A stretch of 60,000 nt of DNA from Liolophura sinensis (GCF_032854445.1 NC_088299.1:11837608-11897607), one strand, 5' to 3'. Shown: positions 1 to 11,872, counted from the first letter of the stretch. A program made the numbers and translations. Notes: a model not told the origin generated them from the letters alone.

Positions 1-92
1 ACACGTCCGCTCCAAGTGATGAATTTGAAGTTAATCTTCGTACGATGTTGGGGCGACCCACATCATCAGCTGCATAAGTTTCGTAAATTTCT
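1..92 (-). CDS. Gene 1 exon 12, partial at window edge
   Basis: Acceptor ATTTTCAG at 93-100. In the phase set by exon 11 it reads [18 protein letters not shown] and on to the window edge with no stop in 30 codons. It is already longer than the gene 2 tail, which stops after HRE. It may extend further or contain a donor outside the window. Confidence 0.75.
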
Positions 93-3000
93 CTGAAAAT
101 GGAAAGGTTAAAATATTGGTACAAAAAATGGATAAAAAAAACTGGCAAAACTTAGGTATATTAAAGAATTCATACTATTCATAAGAATCTGAACCCATTC
201 ACATAATGCGCATACATGTGTCAAGCATGTGTTTCTTCAGTTTCATACCGGGTAACATTTATGAGGTCACTGGCAGACATGAATATGTGACAATCCACGC
301 ACACACAAAGGATATATGTTTATTGACATAAATTTTAAAGATATAGGTCCATGTGCATGTTTCCGATATATCCCTAGCCATGTACGATGTAGATGCGACC
401 TATAGTTTAATATAAGGGCATATGCTCTTTCTTATGCGGGTGAATATTATGGCCGTCAAACCATGCAGAGGTCGTCTTTTCTTCAATGACCCGGGTAGAG
501 GTTTCGTGCTCGCATGAGTCCAAAATCACGTGACATAGGCTACAACATTGCAGACTTAAGCGACAGTTCAGGATTCATCGCATTTCTAGCTGTTTTAAGG
601 CTTGAAACTGTACTCGAACCCATGTAAAGTCTAAGGTGTCACAAAGACATGTAAAGGTCAGTTAAAAGCATGACGATTGCTGAATTATGTGTCACTGACG
701 AATCCATGCGTTAACATAATCATGTGGATATATTGTTCCAAAGCAAAGAAACTAATCCCGGGCTTGTGCACTGAAAACCGCTGTCACGCTGAATGAAACC
801 TGAATGCATCTGATTAACAGAACATCTGATCAACTGCGGACTCGGCTAAGAAATCGGATGAGCTCGGAGATTTCCGGACTGTGACGGGCATCTTCAATCA
901 ATCCCGACTGCTTGTAATCTACAAGTAGTTCTTAGAAAAGACCACGTAGTATGGGTATTTTGAAACTTACTGAGGAGGACAGGTTGGAATTTGTAGACGA
1001 CACATGGCACGTAAAACACGAGTCCGCTGAAGGCAAACAGGGCCGCATATAGGAACTCCACCTGGGGGTTCTGAATGATAGGGGAGATAACCATGTAGAG
1101 GGAGACAATCAGCACCACCCACGGGATAAATAACGGCACCTGGGAAAATACATAAACCATAAACGAACTGTAAATTGTTTGCACACAGAAGACAAGCATT
1201 TTCTTAATTTATTTCTTTAATACTCTCTTTGTAACTTTGTTTTATTTTTTTGTTTGTTTAATTAAGTTATACGTCCTATCAAAAATACTACATGTGTTGA
1301 TTAACTAAGTGTGCAGTGAGATTCTTCAGAAAAGCATCTCCTTCTGTCAGATTACCCCAAAATTTTTAGTAATATACGCTCAAATTGACTGAGGTTTCAG
1401 TGTTGTTGGTGTTGTTGTTTTATGACACGCTAAATACAATCTCGCCCACACAGTCATCAGAATCATTGACAATAACACCATGGTTAACATGCATGAGCCA
1501 TATGAGCTCAGATACATGTATGTTCACATCAAGAGGAAGTCACTCTCAGCTCACGAAAAGTAAGCTGAGAGAGGACAACTCGGTTGTCTCCCCGTATTTT
1601 AGTTGTGGCTCCCTTTGTGTGTTAAAAAGTTATTTTCAAAACCAGCTAAACTACTATCTTAACTGATAAGATGACAATCACTAAACCTCCGCAAGATTTG
1701 CATTCAGGGTCCAAGTTAAAGAAACTAAATCATTTTGTGGCAGTTATGTAAACATACATTTTGTTACATAGAAAATGTCATCAAAGTGAAACAAGGAAAC
1801 ACTCACCTTATACGGTCGGTGTAAATCGGGTCGCGTTTGACGTAATATGAGAAGGCAAACCATGGAGGCGGCGTAGAAAAATAACATGAGAAAACTGAAG
1901 CAGTCTATAAGACTGTTGATGTTGCCCATGATAATCATCAAAATGGCCATAATACTCTGAAACAGACAGAAAAATGACGTGGTCAGTAGGATACTCAAGC
2001 GAGAAATGGTGATGAATGGAAAACATGCTTTACCAGAGTCGGGAAAAGGAATGTCATAAATTCGACACAATACAAAACATTCTAATTATGACGCGCGGAC
2101 CCTATCACTCAAGGGAGCGATTCCGTATGTACCACATATATATTTTGGTGAAAAGAAATTAATGGGGATAATGATAATAGATAAAAAAAAGTTTATAAAA
2201 TTTGTTTGTTCGCTTTGTGGATCAGCAATGCTTTCAGAATCCTGTGATAGCACCTTATAAAAGACTACAGCATGGAGAGGAAATCAAGAGCAGCGAGACA
2301 ATGTTGGCAAGAACCATGACTCTTTTTAGCAGGCGAGACCCATCATGCCGGTATAGTAAAAGACACGCATGTTGAAGACACCAGACAAGACACTCTATAA
2401 CTAGCCGCAGATACCGGGACAACCATGGATGCTTTAACCCCAATCCACCGTACCCTTCAAGAAAAGACGCACAAAGATTACCAAGATTGATGGAACCCAG
2501 ATCTACTGTGGATAACGTGTGATTGAACTTACCATAAACAATATAGAAGGTGACGGGGTTAGGCGCTTGACGTTGACATAGGATAAGAACTCCATTATAT
2601 GACCTTCTCGAGCTGCAGCATAACTTAGTCTACAAACGAAAAACAGAGCATTTTAACATGAGTAAAAACTCCCGTTAACACACAACGAACTGAGCGGCTA
2701 AGCACATGTCAGAAGGTTCTTAGTTTAACCTCAGTATGACTCGAACTGGTGAGCTGGTTGATGTATGATATGATATAAAAGGTTACAGCATCGGGAATGT
2801 AAACCAGAGCCGCGACGATAATGTAGTGGTTGGGAAATTCTCAAACGTAACAGAGCCGCGACAATAGGGTGGTGGTTGGGAAATTGTCAAACGTAACAGT
2901 GCCGCGACGAGAGTGTGGTGGTTGGGAAACTGTCAAACGTAACAGAGCTGCGACGATAGGGTGGTGGTTGGGAAATTGACAAACGTAACAGAGCCACGAC

Positions 3001-6000
3001 GATAGAGTGGTAGATGGGAAATTGTCAAACGTTACAGAGCCGCGACGATAGGGTGGTGGTTGGGAAATTGTCAAACGTAACTGAGCCGCGACGAGAGTGT
3101 GGTGGTTGGGAAATTGTCAAACGTAACAGAGCCGCGACGATAGGGTGGTGGTTGGGAAATTGTCAAACGTAACAGAGCCACGACGATAGGGTGGTGGTTG
3201 GGAAATTGTCAAACGTAACAGAGCCGCGACGAGAGTGTGGTGGTTGGGAAATTGTCAAACGTAACAGAGCCACGACGATAGTGTGGTAGATGGGAAATTG
3301 TCAAACGTAATCAGTGAAATCTGGTCTCTTGTCAGTTTACCTGAGTTAGTGTTTTCTTCTGATTGTTCATGCAAACGATTCCAAATAAACGACTTACAGA
3401 AATATGGCTTGGGCAGATATTAGTTTAAATAAAAAAAACAGTGACGCTAAATACAATTTATTAGACTTCACTGGTTTAGAATTAATCAAAATACTATCTT
3501 GCACAAAACCCCTCGACAACGCATGTGTCTCGCTTTATTTGAATGTCATCCACCAGACAAGCTTGACTTTCCATTCCATCCTGTGTTGTCTATCATACGT
3601 AACAAATAATAAAATTTTAAAAAATGCAAAGGGATCAGATCTTAGTCCAGCAGCAGACATTCTTACCTTCCAGCTGTGAAGCAGGTTCCGTTAGCGGATC
3701 CAAACGTAGAGAAAGCGACCGAAAGTGGAATGATAAACGACGCGATCCCAAGCATCTGATCTCCCCAGGTCTGTGCGATGTTGATCAGACAAAAGAAGAT
3801 ACAACGTTACAAAATGACATTAATAAATACTAATTTATTTATTTATTTATTTATTTATTTGATTGTTCAATGAATCTTTCACATATGCGGTGCATAGTGT
3901 TCATTTTTTATGTTGGCGAAAACCGGACTATAAAGCAGCGACAGTTGGCAAGTTTACTCAAATAAAGAATAATAATAAGAGATTACTACTGTTTGGCTAA
4001 TCTCGATAATTTTACACATTTTCAAATCAACTGCATTCCTGATATAATGTTGGGTATCACCATAATCAGGTTTTCAATAAAGATCTGTAATACGAAGATA
4101 GAGTAAAGGGGGATAACTCACCACTGCCACAGCCTGAGTTGCCAGAAGTTGTAGTTTGGGAATAACAGTTAAGTAAGATACGTTGATGAGCACGTAACTT
4201 ATCGTTACCAACGGAAGGCCTATTAATATGGACCTGGGCAAGTTTCTGAAGACAAATACCAAAGTACTCCATTAATTATCTGCAGATATTAATATGATTG
4301 GCTTGAATTCTAATATTTAGATATGGAATCATAAATTTCATGTAAATCAGATAAATATGAATTTTTAAAAAGACCATGTTTCTCAGAATAAAGACCTTGA
4401 TATTTACACATACCATCGCGAAAATCCTAGTATTTTACACGTTCAATGCTTGTGGCGTTTTTAATACTGAACAAGAGAACAGTTGTGCAGAATTGTTTAC
4501 ATTAGACATCTAATAGGGAACTTATGAACTGTTCACATTAAACACACTATGAAACAAAGTTGAGAATTGTTCGCATTATACAGGATAAAAGTAAATTTCT
4601 GAAATCGTTCCATCAAACGCGATAACAGCTAAGTTTAGAACTGTTCACATTAAACACGACCATATTAAAAGTGAGAATCTCTGACTTACACATATGGGTT
4701 TTTCATTTCTTCTGTGACAAAGTTTAAACTGCTCCTGTAAACAAATAAGTGAAGATGTCAAACATGGCCTATCCAGGTTTATTATTGCAGTTCTTTGAAA
4801 ATGGTAAGAGTGTTTGTAAAATGATTTTGTGATTGACGCTATATTTTTAATAGGCTCTGGAATGAAATAAATTAATGAAAACAAAAGCTCGACAGAATTG
4901 AACTTTAGTTAATGTGTTCTAAGACGAAAACCCCGAATACTGTCAGGATCGGTGGTATTTTACATGTCCATATTAATACCTTTTCCGTCTCAGACAGGAG
5001 CCGGAAGGCTACCCTAGAATTCACCTACCATCCATCATACGCCCAGAGACCGTCGTAAAACGCCAAAGCTAACATGGACGGAGATGCCGACGATCCTTCA
5101 AAGCCTGTTAATAGGTCCCCATACTCCCCTGAAACAAACACAATTACCTGATCATGCATTTATTAATCTTTTAATTTATTTATTTCACTGACATTTTAAG
5201 TCGTACTCAAGAATATTTCTCTTATACACCTGCTAGCATTATGGTGGGAGGAATCCGGGCAGAGCCCGATGGAACCCCATGGCCACCAGCAGGTTGAATG
5301 AATGATTATGGCTTAACGCCACATCGGCAATATTTCAGCCATACCGTGGCGACCAGCAGGTTGAGGAAGACCCAGATAATGTAATACATGTGAATGCGAC
5401 GTAGAGAGTACATCCAAACTACGACTTAAGGGAAGATGAGATGTTATGTTCATTGGGTTTGTTACAACAGTAACCCAAGATTCAATACATAATGGTTTAT
5501 AATGTAAAGTCAAAATTGTACCAATAAAAATAATTTGTATATTTTAACAAAAAATCAACCCAAGATGCAAGTTGTTATTTTCTTTCATATATCTAATCTC
5601 AGCACCAAATACCTAAGTCGATATTAAGAATTATGATAGAAGCTACCAAACTAAATCTTGTTGATGGCGTTATGCTTACCTGTAGCTATGTTGTATACAC
5701 CCCCGCCAATAATGACCCCCACAGCCAGGAGTTTGGTGACGGTGAAGATATTCTGTAAGTTTGTCGCCCATTTTACGCTCCAACAGTTTACAAAGGCGAT
5801 TGTGCCTGAGATGCAAGTATAAGTGAAAAGGGAAATAAGTATATTATTTATAAATACAAAACATCACAGCACAGAGAGCAAAGCACTCAAAGAATAACAG
5901 CGAGGACGCTGTGATACTTGACACACATGCATAATTGATGAAATCCGGCATCTTCGTTAGTTTAACTAAATTAAGATTTATTCTAATTGTCCATGTAAAT

Positions 6001-7580
6001 ACCTAAATAGTACCAACTTAAGACGTGCCCGAACGCTGTCGGTCCAGCAGAATTAGGTATATCCAAAAGCAGCGATATTAATAACAATTTATTTGATGTC
6101 ACTGGTCTAGAAATACTCAAAACGCTCTGTCGCCATCACATCTAAAACACAATGATTATAATTATAATAAAGACGGGAGATCACCATACTAGAAATGACG
6201 GAATTGTGTGAGTCAATAGGCTATTTAATCAACTGCGATCAGACATTCATAAAGAGTGACCTCAACACTGAACAGTCAACCACACTCAACTATGTGGGAT
6301 ATCTGATTTTGATGATGAATTTTCAGTTATCCAATTGACTTTGCTACAAGTGTATAACTTACATATACACCAGATGGCGGCCAGCTTCTTGGCGGTATCT
6401 GGTGGGTCGCAACCCTCAAAGAATGGTGTGACGGCGTACGTCCCGAAACTAAGAGCAATAATGGCAAAGGCGGAGGGTCTTATAATGATGACGGACACCC
6501 ATGAGAAGATATAAGCTGGAATGGCACCAAGGTTCTTGTGCATAGGCCGGAAGGTTTCTAACAGGTAAGAATACTCTGCCCCTGATTTGTTGATCATTGT
6601 ACCGAGCTCGGCATAGGCAAGTGCCCCTGCAAGAGATAAAACACACGTGACATAAGTAAAGCAATCATTCGCATCTGCGCTAACAAGGAAACACAGAGAT
6701 GTAGGTGCACTTTTACTGATTTTGATATTTTCAATTAATGCAGAATTTTCTTGGTTTACTTTTCACCTTATTACAAGCATTACAAGTGAGTTGCATGAAA
6801 TTCTTATAAATTATCAGATGCTGAATGTTGTTGTGACTTACCTAAGGTACACCAAATTCCCGTGGCCCCCCAAACGATCAGACTTAGACCCACAGACCCG
6901 GTCGCCCGTAATACACCCTGCGGGGAGATGAATATACCCGACCCTGGAACAAGGATCATACATATAGGTTTAACATCATATTTATATCTTCAAGTATTGG
7001 AGCGCTCACGATTATGCGGAAGGACCAGTGTCGCCAGCTAAATAGGACCAATCACGTCACAATAACGGCGAATAACGCCATATGATGGGCTAGGCTATGC
7101 AGGCGACACCGATGTTTCCGCATAATGATATAGAAATCCATTTCATTTTCATTGATTCACCACAAATCTTGAAATAATTTACATCTAAATGTACATTTAG
7201 AATAACATTGGCTGGAATAAAGTTTATTGTTAATATAAGTTTCAAGAATACAACCCAAAACTTCAAATCTGGCGTTAAGCAACAAACAAATAAATAAATG
7301 AAATAGAAAAAAAATCAGAATAAGAATGCTATTCTAGCTCAAATCATGTACAGACTTTGCACTTACCAATCATAGTACCCACAATAAGCCCTACTCCGCT
7401 AAATAGCCCGATCTTCTTTTCCAGGTGAACTGTTTGTTTGTGGCCCGAGCTAGACAGACTATCGTCGGAAGGAGAGCTTCCATTCTGTCCTTTGTACAGC
7501 CCATTTTCATAGAGCAATTTTTCGGTAACTTCAGGTGCTTGTTTAACTGGATGCCATATTATTCCGTTTTCTGTCGGCAT
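1..7580 (-). CDS. SLC7A9-like: SLC7 light-chain amino-acid transporter, b(0,+)AT-like (gene 1, 3' end outside window)
   Basis: Plasma-membrane amino-acid exchanger light subunit (APC superfamily). Coding exons read on the minus strand: 7367-7580, 6842-6943, 6363-6626, 5680-5805, 5029-5128, 4690-4734, 4122-4245, 3667-3770, 2533-2629, 1807-1956, 971-1139 and 1-92 (partial). All introns are GT-AG and phases agree throughout, giving 529 residues before the window edge against about 490-510 for vertebrate members. A polar N-terminus of about 55 residues precedes TM1. The unwound TM1 substrate motif GSGIF is at residues 72-76. Exon 3 carries AELGT, and the loop after TM3 has Cys178 in GCDPP, the position used for the disulfide to a SLC3 heavy chain. 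TM6 contains [12 protein letters not shown], then LNFVTEE, then [23 protein letters not shown] marks TM8. Family assignment is from remembered b(0,+)AT and LAT sequences. The subfamily call is less sure than the family. Confidence 0.92.
2807..3311. repeat. 46-bp minisatellite, about 11 copies (gene 1 intron 8)
   Basis: Unit contains GAGCCGCGACGATAGGGTGG followed by TGGTTGGGAAATTGTCAAACGTAACA. Copies recur every 46 bases (GTCAAACGTAAC at about 2840, 2886, 2932 and on to 3300) with a few substitutions each. The last unit runs straight into CAGTGAAATCTGGTCTCTTG, which belongs to interspersed family X, so the array looks derived from that element. Confidence 0.9.
3300..3510 (+). repeat. Interspersed repeat family X, copy 1
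   Basis: Shares blocks with the copies near 5.9, 22.3, 23.9 and 27.8 kb: CTCTTGTCAGTTTACCT, TTGTTCATGCAAA, and a distal core with TTATTAGACTTCACTGGTTT then AGAATTAATCAAAATAC. Class unknown. Confidence 0.55.
3833..3862. repeat. ATTT simple repeat
   Basis: About seven ATTT units in gene 1 intron 7, ending in TTTGATTG. It could be the tail of a decayed SINE, but the expected SINE body is not recognisable after it. Confidence 0.7.
4690..4734 (-). CDS. Gene 1 micro-exon 6 (45 bp)
   Basis: A 45-base exon between CAG and GTGTAAGT-type context, reading [14 protein letters not shown] plus a split codon. It supplies the conserved LNFVTEE stretch after TM6. The last codon is GT joined to A (valine), where family members, including b(0,+)AT and LAT1, have arginine (NPYRNLP) and gene 2 has lysine. 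Confidence 0.85.
5170..5295 (-). repeat. SINE A, tail-end fragment (gene 1 intron 4)
   Basis: Contains GTCGTACTCAAGAATATTTC, CAGCATTATGGTGGGAGGAA and GGGCAGAGCCCG, the conserved body of SINE A in reverse orientation. The tRNA-like head is missing. Confidence 0.75.
5295..5365 (-). repeat. SINE B-like tail fragment
   Basis: GAATGAATGATTATGGCTTAACGCC with CGGCAATATTTCAGCCATA resembles the GAGTGAGT..GGTTTAACG tail of the SINE B copies at 33.2 and 55.3 kb. It abuts the SINE A fragment, possibly as a nested insertion. Confidence 0.45.
5880..6155 (+). repeat. Interspersed repeat family X, copy 2 (gene 1 intron 3)
   Basis: Blocks AACAGCGAGGACGCTGTGAT, TTCTAATTGTCCATGTAAAT and the distal core TTTGATGTCACTGGTCTAGA followed by AATACTCAAAACGCTCTGTCG match the other members in the same order. 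Confidence 0.6.
7011..7126. repeat. Nested inverted repeat in gene 1 intron 1
   Basis: Outer arms ATTATGCGGAA (7011-7021) and TTCCGCATAAT (7116-7126) are perfect complements. Inside them GTGTCGCC pairs with GGCGACAC, and the centre contains GGCG-AATAA-CGCC. It is a miniature foldback structure about 70 bases upstream of the exon 2 acceptor. No target duplication was found. Confidence 0.7.
7367..7580 (-). CDS. Gene 1 exon 1 with start codon
   Basis: Encodes the cytoplasmic N-terminus and the first part of TM1, ending VGTMIG with the glycine split by a phase-1 intron (donor GTAAGT at 7361-7366). The start is the first in-frame ATG. Two bases upstream of it lies ATTCCCAG after a pyrimidine-rich stretch, a good 3' splice site (AG at 7583-7584). 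The true transcription start is therefore probably in an unseen 5' non-coding exon farther right. Confidence 0.85.
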
Positions 7581-8084
7581 TGCTGGGAATCAAATGAGAC
7601 ACAGATACATTTAGGGTCGTATGTAACATCAACTCCAGCAAAACTTTTATTGTACTGTATATGACCAAGCTAAATGTTAACCGGTATGCTGAAGATTGAT
7701 GAGCTGGGAAGGGCCAAAGCCCTGTTTAACGCACACCTTGAACAGGTAAGAGGCCATACAGGATACGGGGATCTCATATATCACGACACGTCCGACTAAC
7801 AAAGAGTTGTACTGAAGGAAACAGAAGACCTGCGAGAAGAACACTTGTCTCGTGAGGCGATCTTTGCACTCTGTATACAGTTGCCAATATGTAAGTCAAT
7901 AAAACAGATTTAATAATTGGGGAAATGTGGGCATTACATACAGGGACTCGACTGGTTGGCCAGGGAACATGGATGAACAAACAAGGTGGAAATCGTTGAA
8001 CTAAAAACAGGGCAGTGTTTCGTTTATGACTGTCACAGCTTTCGTCCATTCATGTAGGTCAGATCCCAAGCTAATTTAAGACTG

Positions 8085-8245
8085 ATCATTCACAGCTGTA
8101 CTGACAAGGCTAGATCATCATATCATTCTACTGCTAAGGCTAATTTCGGATCAGTTATACTGACTAGGCCAATTTCGGAACAAATGTACTGACTCGCCCA
8201 GCTTAGACTCAGTTATACTGACTGGGCCAATTTCGGAACAAACAA
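8085..8245. repeat. Degenerate short tandem repeats
   Basis: Units with ACTGACTAGGCCAATTTCGGA and variants (ACTGACTGGGCCAATTTCGG, ACTGACAAGGCTAGATC) recur about every 30-45 bases next to the CA tract. Confidence 0.5.
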
Positions 8246-8246
8246 A

Positions 8247-8344
<98 letters not shown>

Positions 8345-8354
8345 CACACACAAA
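8246..8354. repeat. (CA)n microsatellite
   Basis: About 50 CA units with one interruption (CACAAACACA), upstream of gene 1. Apparent ORFs across it (CVCVCV on the minus strand) are artefacts. Confidence 0.97.
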
Positions 8355-8869
8355 TATATATATGCCCGTTTGTCTTACCTTTGCCCGGGTTAAGTCTAAC
8401 GGTAAGTTAAGTTTGTCCGTGTGATCTTGTATAGTTTGTTGATCTGGTCAACTCAGAGAACTGCGTCTCCTGGTGAGGTGGGTCAGAGCAGATTCCTGGG
8501 GAGCCTGGCTGTAAAACACCGCAATGAACAGCATGATATAAACACTGATTTGTAAACTAACGATGCATACAGGTAAATCGGCGAAGGACTCAAGTGGAGG
8601 TTTACATCACAAAAAAAAAACAGCAAAATGTCAATAAATAGCAACGTTTCTGAAACCAATGATATCGGTGACAGATTTCGCAACTGTATGTATTAATGAA
8701 TAAGTCAATCCTACACACCATTGGCCGTATTAACAGAATTTCGTAAATCCGTAAATTATAAGCTCCTCTACGAAGTGATATACGAGCACAGTTATATGTG
8801 AGAAATTTACAAAGTATTGTCACAGTAAAATTGGCCCCATAGAATTCTTTAACCCGGGTAAAGCGCAAA

Positions 8870-9570
8870 TGAGTACATAGTATTCTATAACCAGTGTTAA
8901 AAATACATTAAAGCGGTTCATTAGCATTCTATAACTCGGGTAAACACATTAAAGTGGTTCAACAGCATTCTATAACCAGGATAAAATATATTAAAGTGGT
9001 TGTGTAACACCCAATAAGGGGAATCCGGGGCTCAGTTGGTTAACGCTCTACGCAATGACCCTCTCACCAATGCTGTCGCTGTGAGTTCAAGTCCAGCTAA
9101 TGTTGGCTTCCACTCCGGCCGTATGTGGAAAGGTCTTCCAGCAGCCTGCGGATGGTCGTGGGTTTCGCCCGGGGTGTGTCCGGTTTTCTCCCACCATATG
9201 TGGCCGCAGACGTATAAGTGAAATATTCTTGAGTACGGCGTGAAACAACAATCAAAATAAATAAAAACACCCAATAACTCGGGGAAAGCGCATTGAAATG
9301 GTTCTATAGCATTCTAAAACCAGGGTGAACACGCTGAAGTGGTTGTCTAGCACTCAATAACCCGAGTAAAACACACTGAAGTGGTTGTCTAGCACTCAAT
9401 AACCCGAGTAAAACACACTGAAGTGGTTTATAACATTCCGTAACCCGGATAAAGCATACTGACGTGTTACATATGTTCTATAACCAAGAAAAACACACTG
9501 ACTTGATTCTGTAACCAAGGTAAAACAAACTGATGGGTCCATGCTCCGGTACTGCCGCTTGAAATACAAT
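8870..9570. repeat. 42-bp-class tandem array split by a SINE
   Basis: Units such as AAGTGGTTGTCTAGCACTCAATAACCCGAGTAAAACACACTG (42 bases; two perfect copies near 9340-9420) and older variants with CATTCTATAACCAGG recur on both sides of a SINE A inserted at 9018-9265. Confidence 0.8.
9018..9265 (+). mobile_element. SINE A, near full length with target-site duplication
   Basis: The head has an A box (GGCTCAGTTGGTTAACGC) and a B box (GTGAGTTCAAGTCC), so it is tRNA-derived. The body has GGTCTTCCAGCAGCCTGCGG and GTGAAATATTCTTGAGTACG. The tail is ATAAATAAA. It is flanked by the 12-base direct repeat AACACCCAATAA at 9006-9017 and 9266-9277, the signature of L1-type target-primed insertion. Best-preserved copy in the window. 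Confidence 0.92.
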
Positions 9571-10790
9571 ACATACTGGCATTTTGATTTTAAACCATTT
9601 GATAGTCGGCCACGCAATGGACACATAATTAACTGATTTAGCGTCTCATTAGAGAAGCAAATTTCGTTCAAATAGAACTATTCAAAAAAACATAATAAAA
9701 TATATGAATGACACCCTTTCTCCTCTGGTTGTCAATTCATTGACTGTAAGCCCTACTAGAACGGAAACTGTAGTCTCTTCAATTCATTGCACAATTTTAA
9801 GCGACCAGAACACTATCCTTTATCCACTTACCTAGCGATATGACAAAGACGGGAGTGTATGAGACTGATATTTGAGAAGCAGGACGTATGTATATATATA
9901 TAGAGAGAGAGACACACACACACCAACAGCAAGCTTGTAACAGCTTTTGCTGAAAACAAAATAGCTTTATTTCAGGATGCCACGACAACTGTTGACTTAA
10001 ATCCTTTATGTTTGTCTTCTATTTGTGCTACTGAAAATCAAAACACTATCAGCCATTTGTAGGGCAGGGAAATCAATCCACATGTGACGAGCACGCAGTG
10101 TTTACCAGGACAGCGGACCCGGCTTGGGGAGGTACCACCGTGCCATGCAGGATGACAGATGCGCTGATATGCTGATCTTAATCAGACAGCACCCCCTCCC
10201 CTTTCCGACCCCCCACCTACTTAAGTAAACTCTACATCGTATGTTTACTAAATCAGAGTGTCGTACAATATTAAATTGATGGCGACATCAAGATGGACTT
10301 TTGCGTCATATAAATATCACTGAAATGATATTACGGATACATGTACTTAGACGGTTTTATAACGTACAGGCTAAAAGGAAAATAAGTGACTGTATATATA
10401 ATTATATATAATGTGTTTTATGTTGTACGTGCTTTAAGTGATCGCATACATCTATATAATGTGTGGCATTACTGCTTGAGATTATATATGTGTGATTATA
10501 TACGTGGGATTATGCGTATGGGATTAGTACAGACAGCCCTATCGGCACAGCTCCTTACTCTAAACACAGTTAAAAGCATAAGTATTATATTGATTATTAA
10601 TCACTATTAATTTATCATTTTTCTTTCCTAAATGAATGAATTAATCGTGATTTTACATTACTTCAGATACGAGAGTTAAGAAAAAGCATACCAGGTATAT
10701 TATTTACTAGCAGTTTACGTGAATGTATTAAACGTGATTTTTGTGTATTACTTTAGATCAGAGAGTTTCAGGTTGGCGGAGTGTATACAA
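9570..10790. other. Non-coding, nothing recognised
   Basis: Apart from a short TA/GA/CA mixed microsatellite at 9889-9922 and AT-rich stretches near 10390-10510, I see no gene or element here. Confidence 0.6.
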
Positions 10791-10799
10791 ATCTGACAT

Positions 10800-10940
10800 T
10801 CAGTTGTGTAACAGTTGTGTAACGGCATTCTCAACAATTTTTCAATTATGCGATGGCGGCCAGGCTTATGGGTTGAGGAAACCGAAATGCTCGGCATTCA
10901 AACCATGGACCTTCGGCAAGTTATTAACGAACTATCTATG
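10800..10940 (-). repeat. SINE C fragment
   Basis: GCGATGGCGGCCAGGCTTATGG, TTGAGGAAACCGAAATGCTCGG and GACCTTCGGCAAGTTATTAAC match, in reverse, the body of SINE C at 26.3 kb and fragments at 39.2 and 42.1 kb. Confidence 0.55.
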
Positions 10941-11724
10941 TGTTACGTATACACATATGCACAAAATACTGGTAACATAAAATTAAAATGTATATAATTG
11001 TATACAGTGTGTTTTATGTTGTACATGCTTTAAGTGACATGTATAAATGGGTACCGTATACTCTCACTTCGCCACTGGTACATATTTAAATAGGCTTATA
11101 CTCTTATCTCAATCAAAAGTGGATAAAATTATAAAAGTGCCCTGTTTCATATAGGTGAAAGTTGCTGTTTACTTAACATGGCAACAGCTGATAGTCCCCT
11201 GACTATCCCTACCCCCACTCGCGTTTGCTCCCGTCAGCACTAACCACCCACCCCACCCGTTCACCATGCCCCACTACTATTCGCCCTCAGAGCACCTGTC
11301 ACTCGATATTATGGATGGTTGCTGGCAGAGTAATGGGGCATGCAGGTAATTACAATCATCGACCAAGCTTTACACTGTCCACATAAAACAGCTAAAATCA
11401 ACAAGCACAAGCAGGTCTAAGCACTTCAAGATAATCGCTTCTAGAGAAGAAAAATTTTCTAAGTTTTCTCAAGTCTTCAGTATGGCCGTAAGTAGGTCAG
11501 AGATGCTTGACGTTTTATACACCATCAGGTAGTCCAAGCGATTTTGTAAACACTAAAGGATCAGCTGCGATCTGAAGTTTTCCAGCAAAACTGCCAAAAT
11601 CTATTTTCAGAGAAGAACAATCTTCCATTCTTGTGCTTGAAAGTGTCATAAAATGTATTAGTAGTACAGAAATTATATTTAAGCCTACAGGTGTACAGAG
11701 ATATTCGCATCATAGAAATGGTAA

Positions 11725-11872
11725 ATTATTTATTTATTTATTTAATTGGTGTTTTACGCCGTATTAAAGATATTTCACTTATACAGTGGTGGCCAGCATT
11801 ATGGTAAGAGGAAACCGGGCAGAGCCAGGGGGAAACCCACGACCATCCGCAGGTTGCTGACAAGAAATGGTA
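11725..11872 (-). mobile_element. SINE A, 5'-truncated, with target-site duplication
   Basis: Begins (in + reading) with the ATTT tail, then GGTGTTTTACGCCGTATTAA, and stops after GCAGGTTGCTGAC, so the tRNA-like head is absent. AGAAATGGTAA flanks it perfectly at 11714-11724 and 11873-11883, showing a genuine truncated insertion rather than decay. Confidence 0.9.

Noticed and set aside
2841-3074. Frame with repeated FDNFPSTTL-like peptides
   Set aside because: Translation of the 46-bp minisatellite in an intron of gene 1.
8151-8351. Cysteine-valine repeat protein on the minus strand
   Set aside because: Translation of the CA microsatellite.
9018-9110. Possible tRNA gene (A and B boxes)
   Set aside because: No acceptor-stem pairing or anticodon arm; the boxes belong to a SINE head with a body, tail and target duplication.
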